The notes: generated by a model not told the origin, from the letters alone. Positions 26,902 through 36,616 are shown, numbered from the stretch's first letter. The stretch is 64,000 nucleotides of DNA from Burkholderia sp. S171 (GCF_009766085.1 NZ_LMUF01000030.1:197460-261459); one strand, 5' to 3'. A program made the numbers and translations.

Positions 26902-27930
26902 TCACGCCGCCGTGTGCCAGTAGGCGTCGAGTTTTGCGACCATCGCTTCGCGTTCGGCATCCGTTACGAACGACGCTTCCAGGCTGTTTTTCAGCAGCGT
27001 GTAACACTCGGCGTCATTGAGATTCAAGGCGTCGAGAATCGCGAAATAGTTGGCGTTCACGTAGCCGCCAAAATACGCGGGGTCATCGGAGTTGATCATC
27101 ACGGCCACGCCCTGATCCAGTAGCGCCTTGAGCGTGTGTTTCGCCATGTCATCGAAAACGCGCAGCTTCAGGTTCGACAGCGGGCAGACGGTGAGCGCCA
27201 CGCGCGAATCCGCGAGACGAGCGACCAGCGCCGGGTCTTCCATGCTGCGCACGCCATGATCCACGCGATCCACCTTCAACAGGTCAAGCGCTTCGTACAC
27301 ATAAGCCGGCGGACCTTCCTCGCCCGCATGCGCCACGAGCTTCAATCCCTTCTCACGCGCTTTCGCGAACACGCGTTCGAACTTCGAAGGCGGATGGCCG
27401 CGCTCGGAAGAATCCAGACCGACACCAATCAGCCTATGCTTGTACTGATCGAACAGGGGCAGCGCTTCGTCGAACGTTTTAAGCGCATCGTCTTCCGGCA
27501 GATGGCGCAGGAAACACAGGATCAGCTTGCTCGTCAAACCGCGCCGCTCACCTTCAGCCAGCGCGCTTTCGATACCCGCAACCGCCGTAGCGATCGATAC
27601 ACCGCGTTCGGTATGCGTCTGCGGATCGAAGAAAATTTCGGTGTGCGTGACATGATCGGCCAGCGCACGTTCGACATACGCGAGGGTCATGTCGTGGAAA
27701 TCGCGCTCGTGCAGCAGCACGCTCGCGCCCGCGTAGTAGATGTCGAGGAACGATTGCAGGTCGGTGAACGCGTAGGCCGCCCGCAATGCGTCGATGGAAT
27801 CGTACGCGAGCATCACGCCGTTGCGTTTCGCGAGTTCGAAGATCAGCTCGGGCTCGAGCGAACCTTCAATGTGAATGTGGAGTTCGGCCTTGGGCGCGCG
27901 GGCGATCTTGTCAGCGAGAGTGGGATTCAT
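26902..27930 (-). CDS. add: Adenosine deaminase family protein, possibly adenine deaminase
   Basis: 342 aa. Zinc ligands H18 and H20 are in KAELHIHIEGSLEPEL; HAGEEGPPAYVYEALDLL, DHGVRSMEDPALVARL and SDDPAYFGGYVNANY complete the active site. GLDSSERGHPP and the SDDPAYFGGYV ending of the motif resemble the subgroup in which adenine, not adenosine, is the substrate. In an operon with a base permease, guanine deaminase and xanthine dehydrogenase, adenine to hypoxanthine makes most sense. That assignment is inference, and many databases name the group adenosine deaminase. Confidence 0.9.
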   Translation of the reverse strand: MNPTLADKIARAPKAELHIHIEGSLEPELIFELAKRNGVMLAYDSIDALRAAYAFTDLQSFLDIYYAGASVLLHERDFHDMTLAYVERALADHVTHTEIFFDPQTHTERGVSIATAVAGIESALAEGERRGLTSKLILCFLRHLPEDDALKTFDEALPLFDQYKHRLIGVGLDSSERGHPPSKFERVFAKAREKGLKLVAHAGEEGPPAYVYEALDLLKVDRVDHGVRSMEDPALVARLADSRVALTVCPLSNLKLRVFDDMAKHTLKALLDQGVAVMINSDDPAYFGGYVNANYFAILDALNLNDAECYTLLKNSLEASFVTDAEREAMVAKLDAYWHTAA

Positions 27931-27958
27931 GCTTGTCTTGTGCTTTAAAAGGTCTGGA

Positions 27959-28984
27959 TCACGCGGTTTGCGGATGCTGCGCGGAATTGTAGCTGTGCGC
28001 GGCGCGTTCCTCGACCTTCTGCAGCAACTGCGCTGCCACCGATACGGCAATCATTTCCGGCGCTTTATCGTCAATGCCGGGCACGCCGATCGGGCACGTC
28101 ATGCGCCCGATGTGCATGGGGTCTATTCCCCGCGACGCCAACCGGCGTTCGAACTGCATTTTCTTCGTATGCGAGCCGATCATGCCGAAGTAGGCGAAAT
28201 CGCCGCGCCGGAGAATACGCTCAGCGAGCGCGAGATCGAGCGCGTGGTTGTGCGTCATCACCAAAAAGTAACAATTGGCCGGCGCTTCGTCCACGGCGGA
28301 TTCCGGGGTCCCGCTGGCGTCCATCGTGACGTTTGGCGGGAGCCGGTCCATGGGCGGGAACGTCTCATCGCGCTCGTCGACCCACACCACGCGACAGGGC
28401 AGATTTGCGAGCACCCTGACCAGCGCCGCGCCCACGTGGCCGGCACCGAACAGCACTACTTGAAACTCGCGCAACGCGATGGTTTCGGTCAGCAATGCGC
28501 CGCTGTCATCGAAACCCGCGCCATCCCAGAGCAGGCAATCGGGGCCGGCGACGCCCGGTTCCGGATCGGAGATCATCACGCCGTCGGGGATCGGGCCGAA
28601 GCCGACGCTGCGCACCGTGGATAGCCCCTGCGCCATGCGTTTGTTCAACGACGTGACCCAGCCGAGATCGCCTATATCCAGCCGCTCGAACGCCAGCACG
28701 ACTGCGCCGCCGCAGCATTGACCGAGGCTTGGGCCGAGCGCGAAACGCTCGAGCCGACGCATATGCGGACTGCGCGCGCCGTCTTTCAGCACCTGCCGCG
28801 CGGTTTCAATCGCTTTCCATTCCAGATGGCCGCCGCCGATGGTGTGGCGTGCATCGTCACGTGTGACGATCATCTTCGTGCCCGCTTCGCGCGGCGCCGA
28901 GCCTTCCACGCGCGCGACCGTCACCAGCACGACGGCGTCGCCGTGTGCGAGAAGGTGTTGCAGATCGTGTAGCCAGGCTTGCAT
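27959..28984 (-). CDS. xdhC: Xanthine dehydrogenase accessory protein XdhC
   Basis: 341 aa from the ATG at 28984. The N-terminal XdhC/CoxI part (VTVARVEGSAPREAGTKMIV, GGGHLEWKAIETAR, SLGQCCGGAVVLAFE) is followed by a Rossmann-like domain (VVLFGAGHVGAALVRVLANLPCRVVWVDERD) and the conserved GRMTCPIGVPGIDDKAPEMIAVSVAAQLL. XdhC binds molybdenum cofactor, helps add its sulfido ligand and inserts it into XdhB. Lies directly downstream of xdhB (19-base gap). Confidence 0.93.
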   Translation of the reverse strand: MQAWLHDLQHLLAHGDAVVLVTVARVEGSAPREAGTKMIVTRDDARHTIGGGHLEWKAIETARQVLKDGARSPHMRRLERFALGPSLGQCCGGAVVLAFERLDIGDLGWVTSLNKRMAQGLSTVRSVGFGPIPDGVMISDPEPGVAGPDCLLWDGAGFDDSGALLTETIALREFQVVLFGAGHVGAALVRVLANLPCRVVWVDERDETFPPMDRLPPNVTMDASGTPESAVDEAPANCYFLVMTHNHALDLALAERILRRGDFAYFGMIGSHTKKMQFERRLASRGIDPMHIGRMTCPIGVPGIDDKAPEMIAVSVAAQLLQKVEERAAHSYNSAQHPQTA

Positions 28985-29003
28985 CGAATAGGCTCCGGGT
29001 TGG

Positions 29004-31433
29004 TTAGTTGACCAATACTGTTTGAGCGGCATCAGGAGCCGCGACGAGCGCTTTCGCGGCCTGAGCGTCCAGCGCGTTCAGGATCGATTCAGGCGTGGCC
29101 GGGGCGCGCAGCACGGGCGCATCGGTTGAATCGGGCGCGACCGATGCCACCGCGGCGCGTATTGCCAGCAATACCGAGAAACCGAGCAGCAACGGCGGTT
29201 CGCCCACGGCTTTCGACCGGAACACGGTCGGCTCGACGTTCTGGTTATCGTAGAGCGCGACGTTCATCGCGGCCGGAATGTCGCTCACCGATGGAATCTT
29301 GTACGTGGACGGCGCGTGCGTCATCAGGCGGCCGTCACGATTCCACCAGAGCTCTTCCGTCGTGAGCCAGCCCATGCCCTGGACAAAACCGCCTTCCACC
29401 TGGCCGATATCGAGCGCCGGATTGATCGACTGTCCCGCGTCGTGGAGGATGTCCGCGCGCAACAGGCGCCACTCGCCGGTGAGCGTGTCCACGACCACTT
29501 CCGAGATCGCCGCGCCATACGCGAAGTAGTAGAAGGGCTGGCCGGTCAGCGTTTTCGAATCCCAGTTGACCTTGGGCGTGGCGTAAAAACCATCCGACCA
29601 CAACTGCACGCGCGACAGATACGCTGCCCCGACCAGTTGGTCGAAGGGCATCTGGCCGCCGTTCGACTCGACCACGCCATCGTGAAAACGCACGTCTTCC
29701 GCGCGTCCGCCGAGCTGCTTCGCCGCGAGTTCTGCAAGGCGTCCGCGAATGGTGAGCGCGGCGGCTTCGGCCGCCTTGCCGTTCAGATCGCTGCCGGTGG
29801 ACGCGGCGGTGGCCGATGTATTCGCGATCTTCGAGGTATCGGTAGCGGTCACGCGCACGCGCGACAACGGCACGCCCAGCGCATTCGCCACGACCTGCGC
29901 GACCTTGGTGTTCAAGCCCTGGCCCATCTCGGTGCCGCCATGATTGACGAGCGCGGAGCCGTCTTTATAGACATGCACGAGCGCGCCGGCCTGATTCAGG
30001 AACGGCACGTTGAAGGAGATGCCGAACTTGACCGGCGTGAACGCGATGCCCCGCTTGAGCACGGGACTCGTTGCATTGAAGGCGGCGATCGCCTCGCGTC
30101 GCTGCAAATATTCACTCGATGCCAGCAGTTCGTCGGTCAGCGGCGCGATGATGTTGTCTTCGACGGTCTGGCCGTAGGGCGTCACGTTGCGCTCGGTGAT
30201 GCCGTAGTAATTCACGCGGCGGATATCGAGGGGATCGCGCTTAAGACGGTGCGCGATTTCATCCATCATGATTTCCATCACCAGCGCGCCTTGCGGGCCG
30301 CCGAAGCCGCGAAACGCCGTGTTCGACTGCGTGTTGGTGCGGCAGCAGAGCGCGGTGATATCGACGTCCTGCAGGTAATACGCGTTGTCGAAGTGACAGA
30401 CGGCGCGCGTGGCCACCGCGCCCGACAAGTCCGCCGAATAACCCGCGCGCAACGCGATTTCCACGCGCGCGCCTTGCAAGCGGCCGTCGTCATCGAAACC
30501 GGCTTCATAGGTGTAGATGGCGTCGTGGCGTTTGCCGGTGATCATGAAGTCATCGTCACGATCCGCGCGCAATTTCACCGGCCGATGCAGCAGGTGCGCC
30601 GCCAGCGAAGCGATGCACGCGAAGACGCCCGACTGCGATTCCTTGCCGCCAAAACCGCCACCCATCCGGCGGCATTCGCAGATCACGTTATGCGTCGGCC
30701 AGTCGAGCATATGTGCGACCAGATGCTGCATTTCACTTGGATGCTGCGTGGAACTGTAGACGAGCATACCGTCCAGTTCCTTCGGAATGGCGTAGGCCAC
30801 CTGCCCTTCGAGATAGAACTGCTCCTGCCCGCCAACCTCGAATTCACCTTGTAGCCGATGCGCCGCCGACGCGATTTTTCCGTCCGGATCGCCGCGTTTC
30901 AGATGCAGCGGCGGCAGCACGAACTGCTGCTTCGCGCGCGCTTCCCGCGGCGTCAGGGTGGCTTCGCGCGGTTCATATCGGATCACTTCTTCGCTTTTGG
31001 CGAGCGCTGCCGCGCGGCGCGCGAGATCGTGCGTTTCCGCGATGACCACGAACACCGGTTGTCCCAGATACAGCACTTCATCTTTAGCGAGGATCGGGTC
31101 GTCGTGGAGCACCGGGCCGCAATTGTTCTCGCCGGGGATGTCGTCGGCGGTGAACACGGCGATCACACCGGGCGCAGCCAGAACCAGGTCGAGATTGATC
31201 GAGACAATGCGAGCATGCGCATGCCGCGACAGACCAAGCGCCGCGTGCAGCGTGCCGCGCAGCTCGCCGATGTCATCAACGTAAGTCGCTTCGCCGCTTA
31301 CATGCAGGCCCGCCGACTCGTGCGGCAAGCCAACGCCGATCGATGCGCGCTCCGGTGTGCTCGTGGCGGCTCGCAGTGCGAGTGCGTCGGCGGCAGCACG
31401 GTCGATGTGGTGTGGATCGGTACGCTTGTTCAT
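29004..31433 (-). CDS. xdhB: Xanthine dehydrogenase, molybdopterin-binding subunit
   Basis: 809 aa. The N-terminal aldehyde oxidase/xanthine dehydrogenase a/b hammerhead domain (HVSGEATYVDDIGELRGTLHAALGLS) is followed by the molybdopterin-binding domains with RRMGGGFGGKESQ, FRGFGGPQGALVMEIMMDEIAHRL and GGTEMGQGLNTKVAQV; 'KAVGEPPLLLGFSVLLAI' near the end carries the catalytic Glu. Oxidises hypoxanthine to xanthine and xanthine to urate in the cytoplasm, passing electrons to the XdhA iron-sulfur/FAD subunit. Length is normal for the bacterial two-subunit enzyme. Start at 31433 (MNKRTDPHHIDR). Confidence 0.95.
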   Translation of the reverse strand: MNKRTDPHHIDRAAADALALRAATSTPERASIGVGLPHESAGLHVSGEATYVDDIGELRGTLHAALGLSRHAHARIVSINLDLVLAAPGVIAVFTADDIPGENNCGPVLHDDPILAKDEVLYLGQPVFVVIAETHDLARRAAALAKSEEVIRYEPREATLTPREARAKQQFVLPPLHLKRGDPDGKIASAAHRLQGEFEVGGQEQFYLEGQVAYAIPKELDGMLVYSSTQHPSEMQHLVAHMLDWPTHNVICECRRMGGGFGGKESQSGVFACIASLAAHLLHRPVKLRADRDDDFMITGKRHDAIYTYEAGFDDDGRLQGARVEIALRAGYSADLSGAVATRAVCHFDNAYYLQDVDITALCCRTNTQSNTAFRGFGGPQGALVMEIMMDEIAHRLKRDPLDIRRVNYYGITERNVTPYGQTVEDNIIAPLTDELLASSEYLQRREAIAAFNATSPVLKRGIAFTPVKFGISFNVPFLNQAGALVHVYKDGSALVNHGGTEMGQGLNTKVAQVVANALGVPLSRVRVTATDTSKIANTSATAASTGSDLNGKAAEAAALTIRGRLAELAAKQLGGRAEDVRFHDGVVESNGGQMPFDQLVGAAYLSRVQLWSDGFYATPKVNWDSKTLTGQPFYYFAYGAAISEVVVDTLTGEWRLLRADILHDAGQSINPALDIGQVEGGFVQGMGWLTTEELWWNRDGRLMTHAPSTYKIPSVSDIPAAMNVALYDNQNVEPTVFRSKAVGEPPLLLGFSVLLAIRAAVASVAPDSTDAPVLRAPATPESILNALDAQAAKALVAAPDAAQTVLVN

Positions 31434-31461
31434 CGCGTGGTCCTTGGGGCTTGGTGCGGTG

Positions 31462-32973
31462 TCATGTCGCGCATTGCACGTCGAATGCGAACGCGTTGAC
31501 GTCGCGGAGTGCGAGCGGCGAATCCTCACGGGTCTCGAGGAAGAAACGCCACAGCACATTGCGCGCCACTTTGCTGCGGTACGCGCTTGACGCCCGCATG
31601 TCGGTGAGCGGCTGGAAGTCGACGTCCAGCGCGCGCATGGCGGCTTGCACGTTGGCTTCGTTCCACTCTTCGTTCACCAGCACGGCTTCCGCATTCGATG
31701 CCCGCTTGGGCGTGGCCGCCATCCCGCCAAACGCGAAACGCGCCGATGTCACGCGGGTGCCGTCGAGCGTCACGGCGAACGCGGCGCACACAGCCGAGAT
31801 GTCCTGGTCGTAGCGCTTGGAGATCTTGTACGTCCGGAAGCGCAATTTCGCCGATGGCAACGGCACGCGAATCCCCGCGACGAATTCGCCCGTTTCCAAC
31901 GCGGATTTCTGATATCCGAGATAGAAGGTATCGAGCGGCATCGTGCGGACCTTGGCGGCTTTCTGCAGCACGATTTCCGCATTGAGGGCAATCAGTGCCG
32001 GCATGGAATCGCCGATAGGTGAACCGTTCGCCACGTTGCCGCCGAGCGTGCCGGCGTTGCGGATAGGGCGCGATGCAAAGCGCGTCCACAATTCCGCCAG
32101 TTCCGGATAAACGGCCGAGAGCGCGCCGTATGAGTCTTCCAGCGAGGCCGCTGCACCGATGCTCAGCCATTGCCCGTCGCGGGTGATCGACTTGAGCTCG
32201 TTCACATTGCCGATATACAGGACGTCGCCGAGATTGCGGAATTGCTTGGTGACCCACAGGCCGACGTCGGTGCTGCCGGCCAGGATGCGCGCGTCGGGAT
32301 GGTCGGCGCGCAAGCGGGCAAATTCGGCGAGCGAGACGGGCGCGAAGAACGTCGGGTGGCCAAATGCAGCGCCGCGCGCGTCGGGTGCCGAGTATTCGAG
32401 TGTTTCCTTGCGCTGGATGCTTTGGAGCTGGCGTTTGAGCGCGTCGCGATCAAACGGCGTGCGAGGGTACTCGAACATTTTCTGCGATGCATCCACGATC
32501 GGCCGATAGCCCGTGCAGCGGCAGAGATTACCGGAGAGGGCGGCGTTGATTTCGTCGCGGGTGGGCAGGCCGGCATCGGCGGGCTGAGTCTGATACAGCG
32601 CCCACATCGACATCACAAAACCGGGTGTGCAGAAGCCGCATTGCGAGCCGTGGCAATCGACCATGGCTTGCTGGACCGGATGCAGCGTGCCGTCCTCGGC
32701 GCGCAGGTCTTCAACCGTGAAGAGCGCCCGGCCGTCTAGTGTAGGCATGAACTGGATGCAGGCGTTGACGGCTTTGAGGACGGGTTGGCCGTCCACATCG
32801 AGTTCACCGATCACCACCGTGCAGGCACCGCAATCGCCTTCCGCGCATCCCTCTTTGGTACCGGTGCATTGGTCGTGCTCGCGCAAATGCTGGAGCACCG
32901 TACGGGAAGCGGGTACGTCGTGCACTTCGCGCAGGGCGTTGCGCTGGAAGAACCGGATGGTTTGCGTTGTCAT
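31462..32973 (-). CDS. xdhA: Xanthine dehydrogenase, iron-sulfur/FAD subunit
   Basis: 503 aa. The N-terminal plant-type [2Fe-2S] site (GTKEGCAEGDCGACTVVIG) and the second [2Fe-2S] domain (GSQCGFCTPGFVMSMWAL ... NLCRCTGYRPIVDA) are followed by an FAD-binding domain (ARILAGSTDVGLWVTKQ, IRNAGTLGGNVANGSPIGDSMPALIAL). The small-subunit domain order matches bacterial XdhA. First gene of the six-gene purine catabolism operon, with a probable promoter about 100 bases upstream. Confidence 0.95.
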   Translation of the reverse strand: MTTQTIRFFQRNALREVHDVPASRTVLQHLREHDQCTGTKEGCAEGDCGACTVVIGELDVDGQPVLKAVNACIQFMPTLDGRALFTVEDLRAEDGTLHPVQQAMVDCHGSQCGFCTPGFVMSMWALYQTQPADAGLPTRDEINAALSGNLCRCTGYRPIVDASQKMFEYPRTPFDRDALKRQLQSIQRKETLEYSAPDARGAAFGHPTFFAPVSLAEFARLRADHPDARILAGSTDVGLWVTKQFRNLGDVLYIGNVNELKSITRDGQWLSIGAAASLEDSYGALSAVYPELAELWTRFASRPIRNAGTLGGNVANGSPIGDSMPALIALNAEIVLQKAAKVRTMPLDTFYLGYQKSALETGEFVAGIRVPLPSAKLRFRTYKISKRYDQDISAVCAAFAVTLDGTRVTSARFAFGGMAATPKRASNAEAVLVNEEWNEANVQAAMRALDVDFQPLTDMRASSAYRSKVARNVLWRFFLETREDSPLALRDVNAFAFDVQCAT

Positions 32974-33075
32974 AAAGAAGTCCAGGACATTGCGGATCGG
33001 GCGCGCGTTACGCGAAAATCGGCGTCGGATTCAATAGAAACCGGGCCGAAAGAGCGCACGTGGATCGCCATCCAA

Positions 33076-33103
33076 AGATAACGATATCACCGCAATATCT
33101 CAA
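33076..33103 (-). promoter_or_regulatory. Putative sigma-70 promoter of the xdh operon
   Basis: On the minus strand TTGAGA (33103-33098) and TTATCT (33081-33076) are 16 bases apart in an AT-rich patch, which would start a transcript about 95 bases before xdhA. Visual match only. The rest of the gap 32974-33423 has nothing else recognised. Confidence 0.4.
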
Positions 33104-33423
33104 AAATATTCCGGCGAACGTATCAAGACTATGTGAAGAGCCGGATGAGGGTCGGCGGAGAAACCGCCAAAACCCGCGCGGAAGGACATTGAGGGGAGGG
33201 ATTGCGATAAAACGAGAGGGCGAGGACGTGGCTCTGACCGCGTGGTGTCCAAGACCGGCGGATTGGACAATAGCAATGGATGTTCGTGCGCGATGGCGCT
33301 GCAGACAGCACGACTGCGCAATAAGCCGTTTTAGGTAGGGCTGAGGCACGGCGGTCCCAGCGTCTGCGGAAAGCGGGTGCAGTTCAGCCAAGGTCTAAGG
33401 TCCGAACCGCACGCAATCCGCAT

Positions 33424-33963
33424 TCAACCCGCGCGCAACCGCCGCTTGCTCCACAAACTGCCGGCGACAAACAGGAAGATCACCGCAAACGCGATAAGAC
33501 CCCATTGCGGAAGCGAGAACCCGAAAATGGGCGGATAGGGCGTCTCGCACAGTCCCGCGACCTTGAAGACCTGGGGCAGCCACTGCGCAGGCGGAAGAGA
33601 ATCCACGACGGGCTGGAGGGCATCGAACCCGCAGCTGAATCCCGGATGCGCCTGCACATAAACGTGCCGTCCGGCGGCTACCACGCCTCCGAGAGCGGAC
33701 AGTGCAACCAGCGTTTCAAGCAGCGCGATCCCGCGCCATCCCCGGAACGAAGCGCCGAGCAAGGCAAAGACCGCGATTAGCACGAAAAAGTAGCGTTGAA
33801 TAATGCAAAGCGGGCAGGGATCTTCACCTTTGATGAACTGAAGATAAAGCGCTCCGCCCACGAGCCCCAGAGAGATCACAGCGAGCAAGACCAGCAATCG
33901 TCGTTCGCGGCGAATCCCGCGGTCGTCGTGGTGCATGGTGAAATGATTCAAGGAGTTGTTCAT
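33424..33963 (-). CDS. dsbB: Disulfide bond formation protein DsbB
   Basis: 179 aa, four hydrophobic helices. The first periplasmic loop holds CPLC ([15 protein letters not shown]) and the second loop has the partner pair ([11 protein letters not shown] ... [11 protein letters not shown]). DsbB reoxidises DsbA in the inner membrane and passes electrons to quinone. The ATG at 33963 gives a normal length. It stands between the purine operon and the amidase gene. Confidence 0.95.
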   Translation of the reverse strand: MNNSLNHFTMHHDDRGIRRERRLLVLLAVISLGLVGGALYLQFIKGEDPCPLCIIQRYFFVLIAVFALLGASFRGWRGIALLETLVALSALGGVVAAGRHVYVQAHPGFSCGFDALQPVVDSLPPAQWLPQVFKVAGLCETPYPPIFGFSLPQWGLIAFAVIFLFVAGSLWSKRRLRAG

Positions 33964-34068
33964 ATTTTCCGAATTGTTCGAGAAAAAAACACCTGAAAGC
34001 GCATATCCGGCGACGGAATTCTATCGCGATCGCGGTCGCCAGGCGGTTTCAGGCGGGGCATCAGCGGC

Positions 34069-35445
34069 TCAGCGCGTAGTTTCGAGTACTGCTTCCACGG
34101 CGCGACCGATGGAGAGCAGCGCGTCGTCGCCGAACGGCGCCCCGGCCAGCATGAGCCCGACCGGCGCTTCGCCCCGCGGATGGCACGGCAGCGACAACGC
34201 GCAACTATCGAGGAAATTGAAAACGGAGGGGTTGCGCAGGATCAGCGCATTGGTCCGGCCAAATGCTTCGTCGTCGTGTTCGAGGTCGGCCACACGCGGC
34301 GGCACGACCGGTACGGTCGGACACACAATGGCGTCGAACCGCTGCCACAGCGCGCGCGCCTGCTCGATCATCACGGCGCGTGCCTGCAGCAAGTCGATGT
34401 AATCAGCCGCGCTGGCGGGCTGGCCTTTCAGGATCCGCACGCGCACGCGTGGATCGTATTGATCGGCGTGTGCCTGCAGTAGCGGCCGATGCCATGCGTA
34501 AGCCTCGACTGACGCAAAGCTGAACCGGTTGATCTCCGCGAGCCGCTCGAGCGGTGCGAAACGCACGTCTTCCACCAGCGCACCGGCTGCCGACAAATGT
34601 CCGATTGCAGCGGAGTAGGCGCTCGCGACCGTTTCGTCGACACCGTCCATGACGTAGTTCGTCAACACGCCAAGACGCACGCCGTCCAGCGGCCGGGTCG
34701 CGGGCACGCCGGAGTCTCGTCCGGCCAGGATGCGGTCGACAAGCGCGCAGCACGCCACCGACAACCCGATTGGCCCGAACGAGTCGAGCGTGGTGGAAAG
34801 CGGCACGCCTCCTTTCGTAGGCACGCGGGCGGCGGTCGGCTTGAAGCCGGTGAGTCCGCAAAGCGCGGCCGGGATGCGAATGGAGCCGCCGGTGTCGGTG
34901 CCAAGTGCGATGGCCGCCATGCCGTCGGCCACCGACGCCGCCGCGCCTGATGACGACCCCCCGGCAATCCGCTCGTCGCCCGCCAGATCGCTTCGATACG
35001 GCGAGTGCGGCGTTCCGTAGTGCGGGTTCAGCCCGAGCCCGGAGAACGCGAATTCGCTCATGTTGGTGCGCCCGACGATCACGCCGCCCGCCCGCCGCAG
35101 CCGGGCAACGGCGACAGCGTCGGCCTTGGCAGGCAGCGCGTCGGCCAGTACACGCGAGCCGGCGCGCGTCACCTGGCCTTCGATATCGAAGAGATCCTTG
35201 ATCGACACAGGAATGCCCGCCAGCGGCGAGAGGACGATGCCTGCACAGCGCAATGCGTCGTGGGCGTCGGCGGCGGCGCGTGCGCGCTCTGCATCGACGT
35301 GCAGGAAGGCAACGGCTCCCTGCCCCGAAGGGTCTGCAATGCGTTCGAGCGCCTGCTCCACCAGCTCGCGGCTGGTGGTTTTGCCGTCACGGAGCGCGGC
35401 GGCGAGTTGTGCGAGAGGCGCGAACTGAGGCGAAGTGATGGGCAT
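34069..35445 (-). CDS. Amidase (amidase-signature family)
   Basis: 458 aa. The Ser-cisSer-Lys triad can be placed: K83 (VSIKDLFD), the Ser cluster S164-S166 (AGGSSSGAAASVADG) and nucleophile S188 (GTDTGGSIRIPAALCGLTGFKP). Resembles non-GatA amidases related to allophanate hydrolase AtzF or indoleacetamide hydrolase. It lacks gatB/gatC neighbours, so it is not the tRNA amidotransferase subunit. Substrate unknown. ATG at 35445 (MPITSPQFAPLAQLAAAL). Confidence 0.88.
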   Translation of the reverse strand: MPITSPQFAPLAQLAAALRDGKTTSRELVEQALERIADPSGQGAVAFLHVDAERARAAADAHDALRCAGIVLSPLAGIPVSIKDLFDIEGQVTRAGSRVLADALPAKADAVAVARLRRAGGVIVGRTNMSEFAFSGLGLNPHYGTPHSPYRSDLAGDERIAGGSSSGAAASVADGMAAIALGTDTGGSIRIPAALCGLTGFKPTAARVPTKGGVPLSTTLDSFGPIGLSVACCALVDRILAGRDSGVPATRPLDGVRLGVLTNYVMDGVDETVASAYSAAIGHLSAAGALVEDVRFAPLERLAEINRFSFASVEAYAWHRPLLQAHADQYDPRVRVRILKGQPASAADYIDLLQARAVMIEQARALWQRFDAIVCPTVPVVPPRVADLEHDDEAFGRTNALILRNPSVFNFLDSCALSLPCHPRGEAPVGLMLAGAPFGDDALLSIGRAVEAVLETTR

Positions 35446-35777
35446 GATGTCGAGAGAAACCGGTGGCTTGACGGGCTACAAATGGAAGGACGAGCGTTTT
35501 TCACAGAGCGCGAATGCGGCACGGTGAACGAGCCCGTTCGTACCGTTGCGTTGTTGCATTGCCATGCTGGAAGCCGCAATAAACGCCTGAAGTAACTTGC
35601 CCAAAAGTGGCTGTCATTCTAAGCCAGCCCAGTAATAAATACTCGACGCGGCGCGCGTAACGCTTGATAAACCGGGCTCCTCGGCCATTCGGCTGATAGC
35701 GCCGTTACTGCTTCTTGCCTCAAGCTTGGTGAGTCCCCGCAGGCGGTCTTTTGCGGTGGAAAGCAACAGTTCTGTAA
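35446..35777. other. Divergent intergenic region amidase / DUF4160
   Basis: About 330 bases between divergent genes, AT-richer toward the right. No gene with ribosome binding site; promoters for both sides are expected here. Confidence 0.35.
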
Positions 35778-35797
35778 AAACCCAAGCGTTTGGGTTT
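35778..35797. promoter_or_regulatory. Palindrome in front of DUF4160/DUF2442 pair
   Basis: Perfect 8-bp inverted repeat AAACCCAA-GCGT-TTGGGTTT, 32 bases before the start of the DUF4160 gene. Position and symmetry fit an operator for autoregulation. The downstream DUF2442 protein ends in an AT-hook-like RGGRPRK, so it could be the DNA-binding partner. It could also be a weak attenuator hairpin. Confidence 0.5.
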
Positions 35798-35829
35798 ACT
35801 TGCGCACAGCTAACGGATAGAGTGACTAC

Positions 35830-36081
35830 ATGCCAACGATTTTCCGCATCGGCGCTGCCCGCGTCGTGATTTATTTAAACGACCATCAACCAGCTCACGT
35901 GCATGTGCTTGATGGCAAGCAACACGCCATCTTCAATCTGCACTGTCCGGCTGGACCGCCGACCTTGCAAAAGAATCACGGCTTTTCGCACGTTGATGCC
36001 AATACCTTCGCCCGCCGGATGCAAAACGTAGTCGGCTCGCTGTGCACTGAATGGAAAACACTTCATGACTGCTTTTGTTGA
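35830..36081 (+). CDS. DUF4160 domain protein (possible toxin of a TA-like pair)
   Basis: 83 aa. MPTIFRIGAARVVIYLNDHQPAHVHVLDGKQHAIFNL matches the DUF4160 family ('MPtvlrigpyrfffysnDhePpHvHV'). The family commonly precedes a DUF2442 gene and the two are proposed to form a toxin-antitoxin-like pair, although activity has not been established for most. It overlaps the next gene by 17 bases, indicating coupled translation. A palindrome lies just upstream. Confidence 0.82.
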   Translation: MPTIFRIGAARVVIYLNDHQPAHVHVLDGKQHAIFNLHCPAGPPTLQKNHGFSHVDANTFARRMQNVVGSLCTEWKTLHDCFC

Positions 36082-36532
36082 TATCACCGAACACGAGATG
36101 CGCGAAGCCGAAGAGCGGATGAGCACGCACATTGCCGAGCATCCGGTCGCCCTGTCCGCCTCGTTTAATCCGGTAGACGGCAGGGTGGCTATCGAACTGT
36201 CGAATGGCACATTGTTCGCCATTCCCGCGCGAATCATTCAGGGTTTGGAAAATGCTTCGGACAGCGACCTGAAAACGATCGAAATCACGGCGTCCGGCAC
36301 AGGTCTGTATTTCCCTATTGTCGACGCCGACATGCTCGTAGCGCCGTTACTTGCCGGTGTGCTGGGGTCGCGATCCTTCATGGCCAAGCGATTGGGCAAG
36401 GAGGGCGGGGCCAGCCGCAGCGAATCCAAAGCGGCCGCCGCCCGCGCAAATGGCGCGCGCGGCGGCCGGCCCCGCAAGATCGAGGTGGAAAGCGAGGAGC
36501 GTGAGGGTGGTGGGGCGCTCGGGAAGAAATAG
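36065..36532 (+). CDS. DUF2442 domain protein with AT-hook-like tail
   Basis: 155 aa. The DUF2442 core is at about residues 25-105: VALSASFNPVDGRVAIELSNGTLFAIPARIIQGLENAS ... LKTIEITASGTGLYFPIVDADMLVAPLLAGVLGS. The C-terminal tail (residues 106-155) is basic and Ala/Gly-rich with RGGRPRK (132-138), like an AT-hook DNA-binding motif, followed by an acidic end. Typical DUF2442 proteins are shorter; the extended tail here fits a DNA-binding or autoregulatory partner of the DUF4160 protein. That is inference. Confidence 0.82.
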   Translation: MTAFVDITEHEMREAEERMSTHIAEHPVALSASFNPVDGRVAIELSNGTLFAIPARIIQGLENASDSDLKTIEITASGTGLYFPIVDADMLVAPLLAGVLGSRSFMAKRLGKEGGASRSESKAAAARANGARGGRPRKIEVESEEREGGGALGKK

Positions 36533-36616
36533 CCCGGGAGATAACAACGCAATCCCGAACTCAACCCCGAACGCGACTGCGCGCGTGTATCTGCCTCACG
36601 CGGCGCAGCGATGCAT

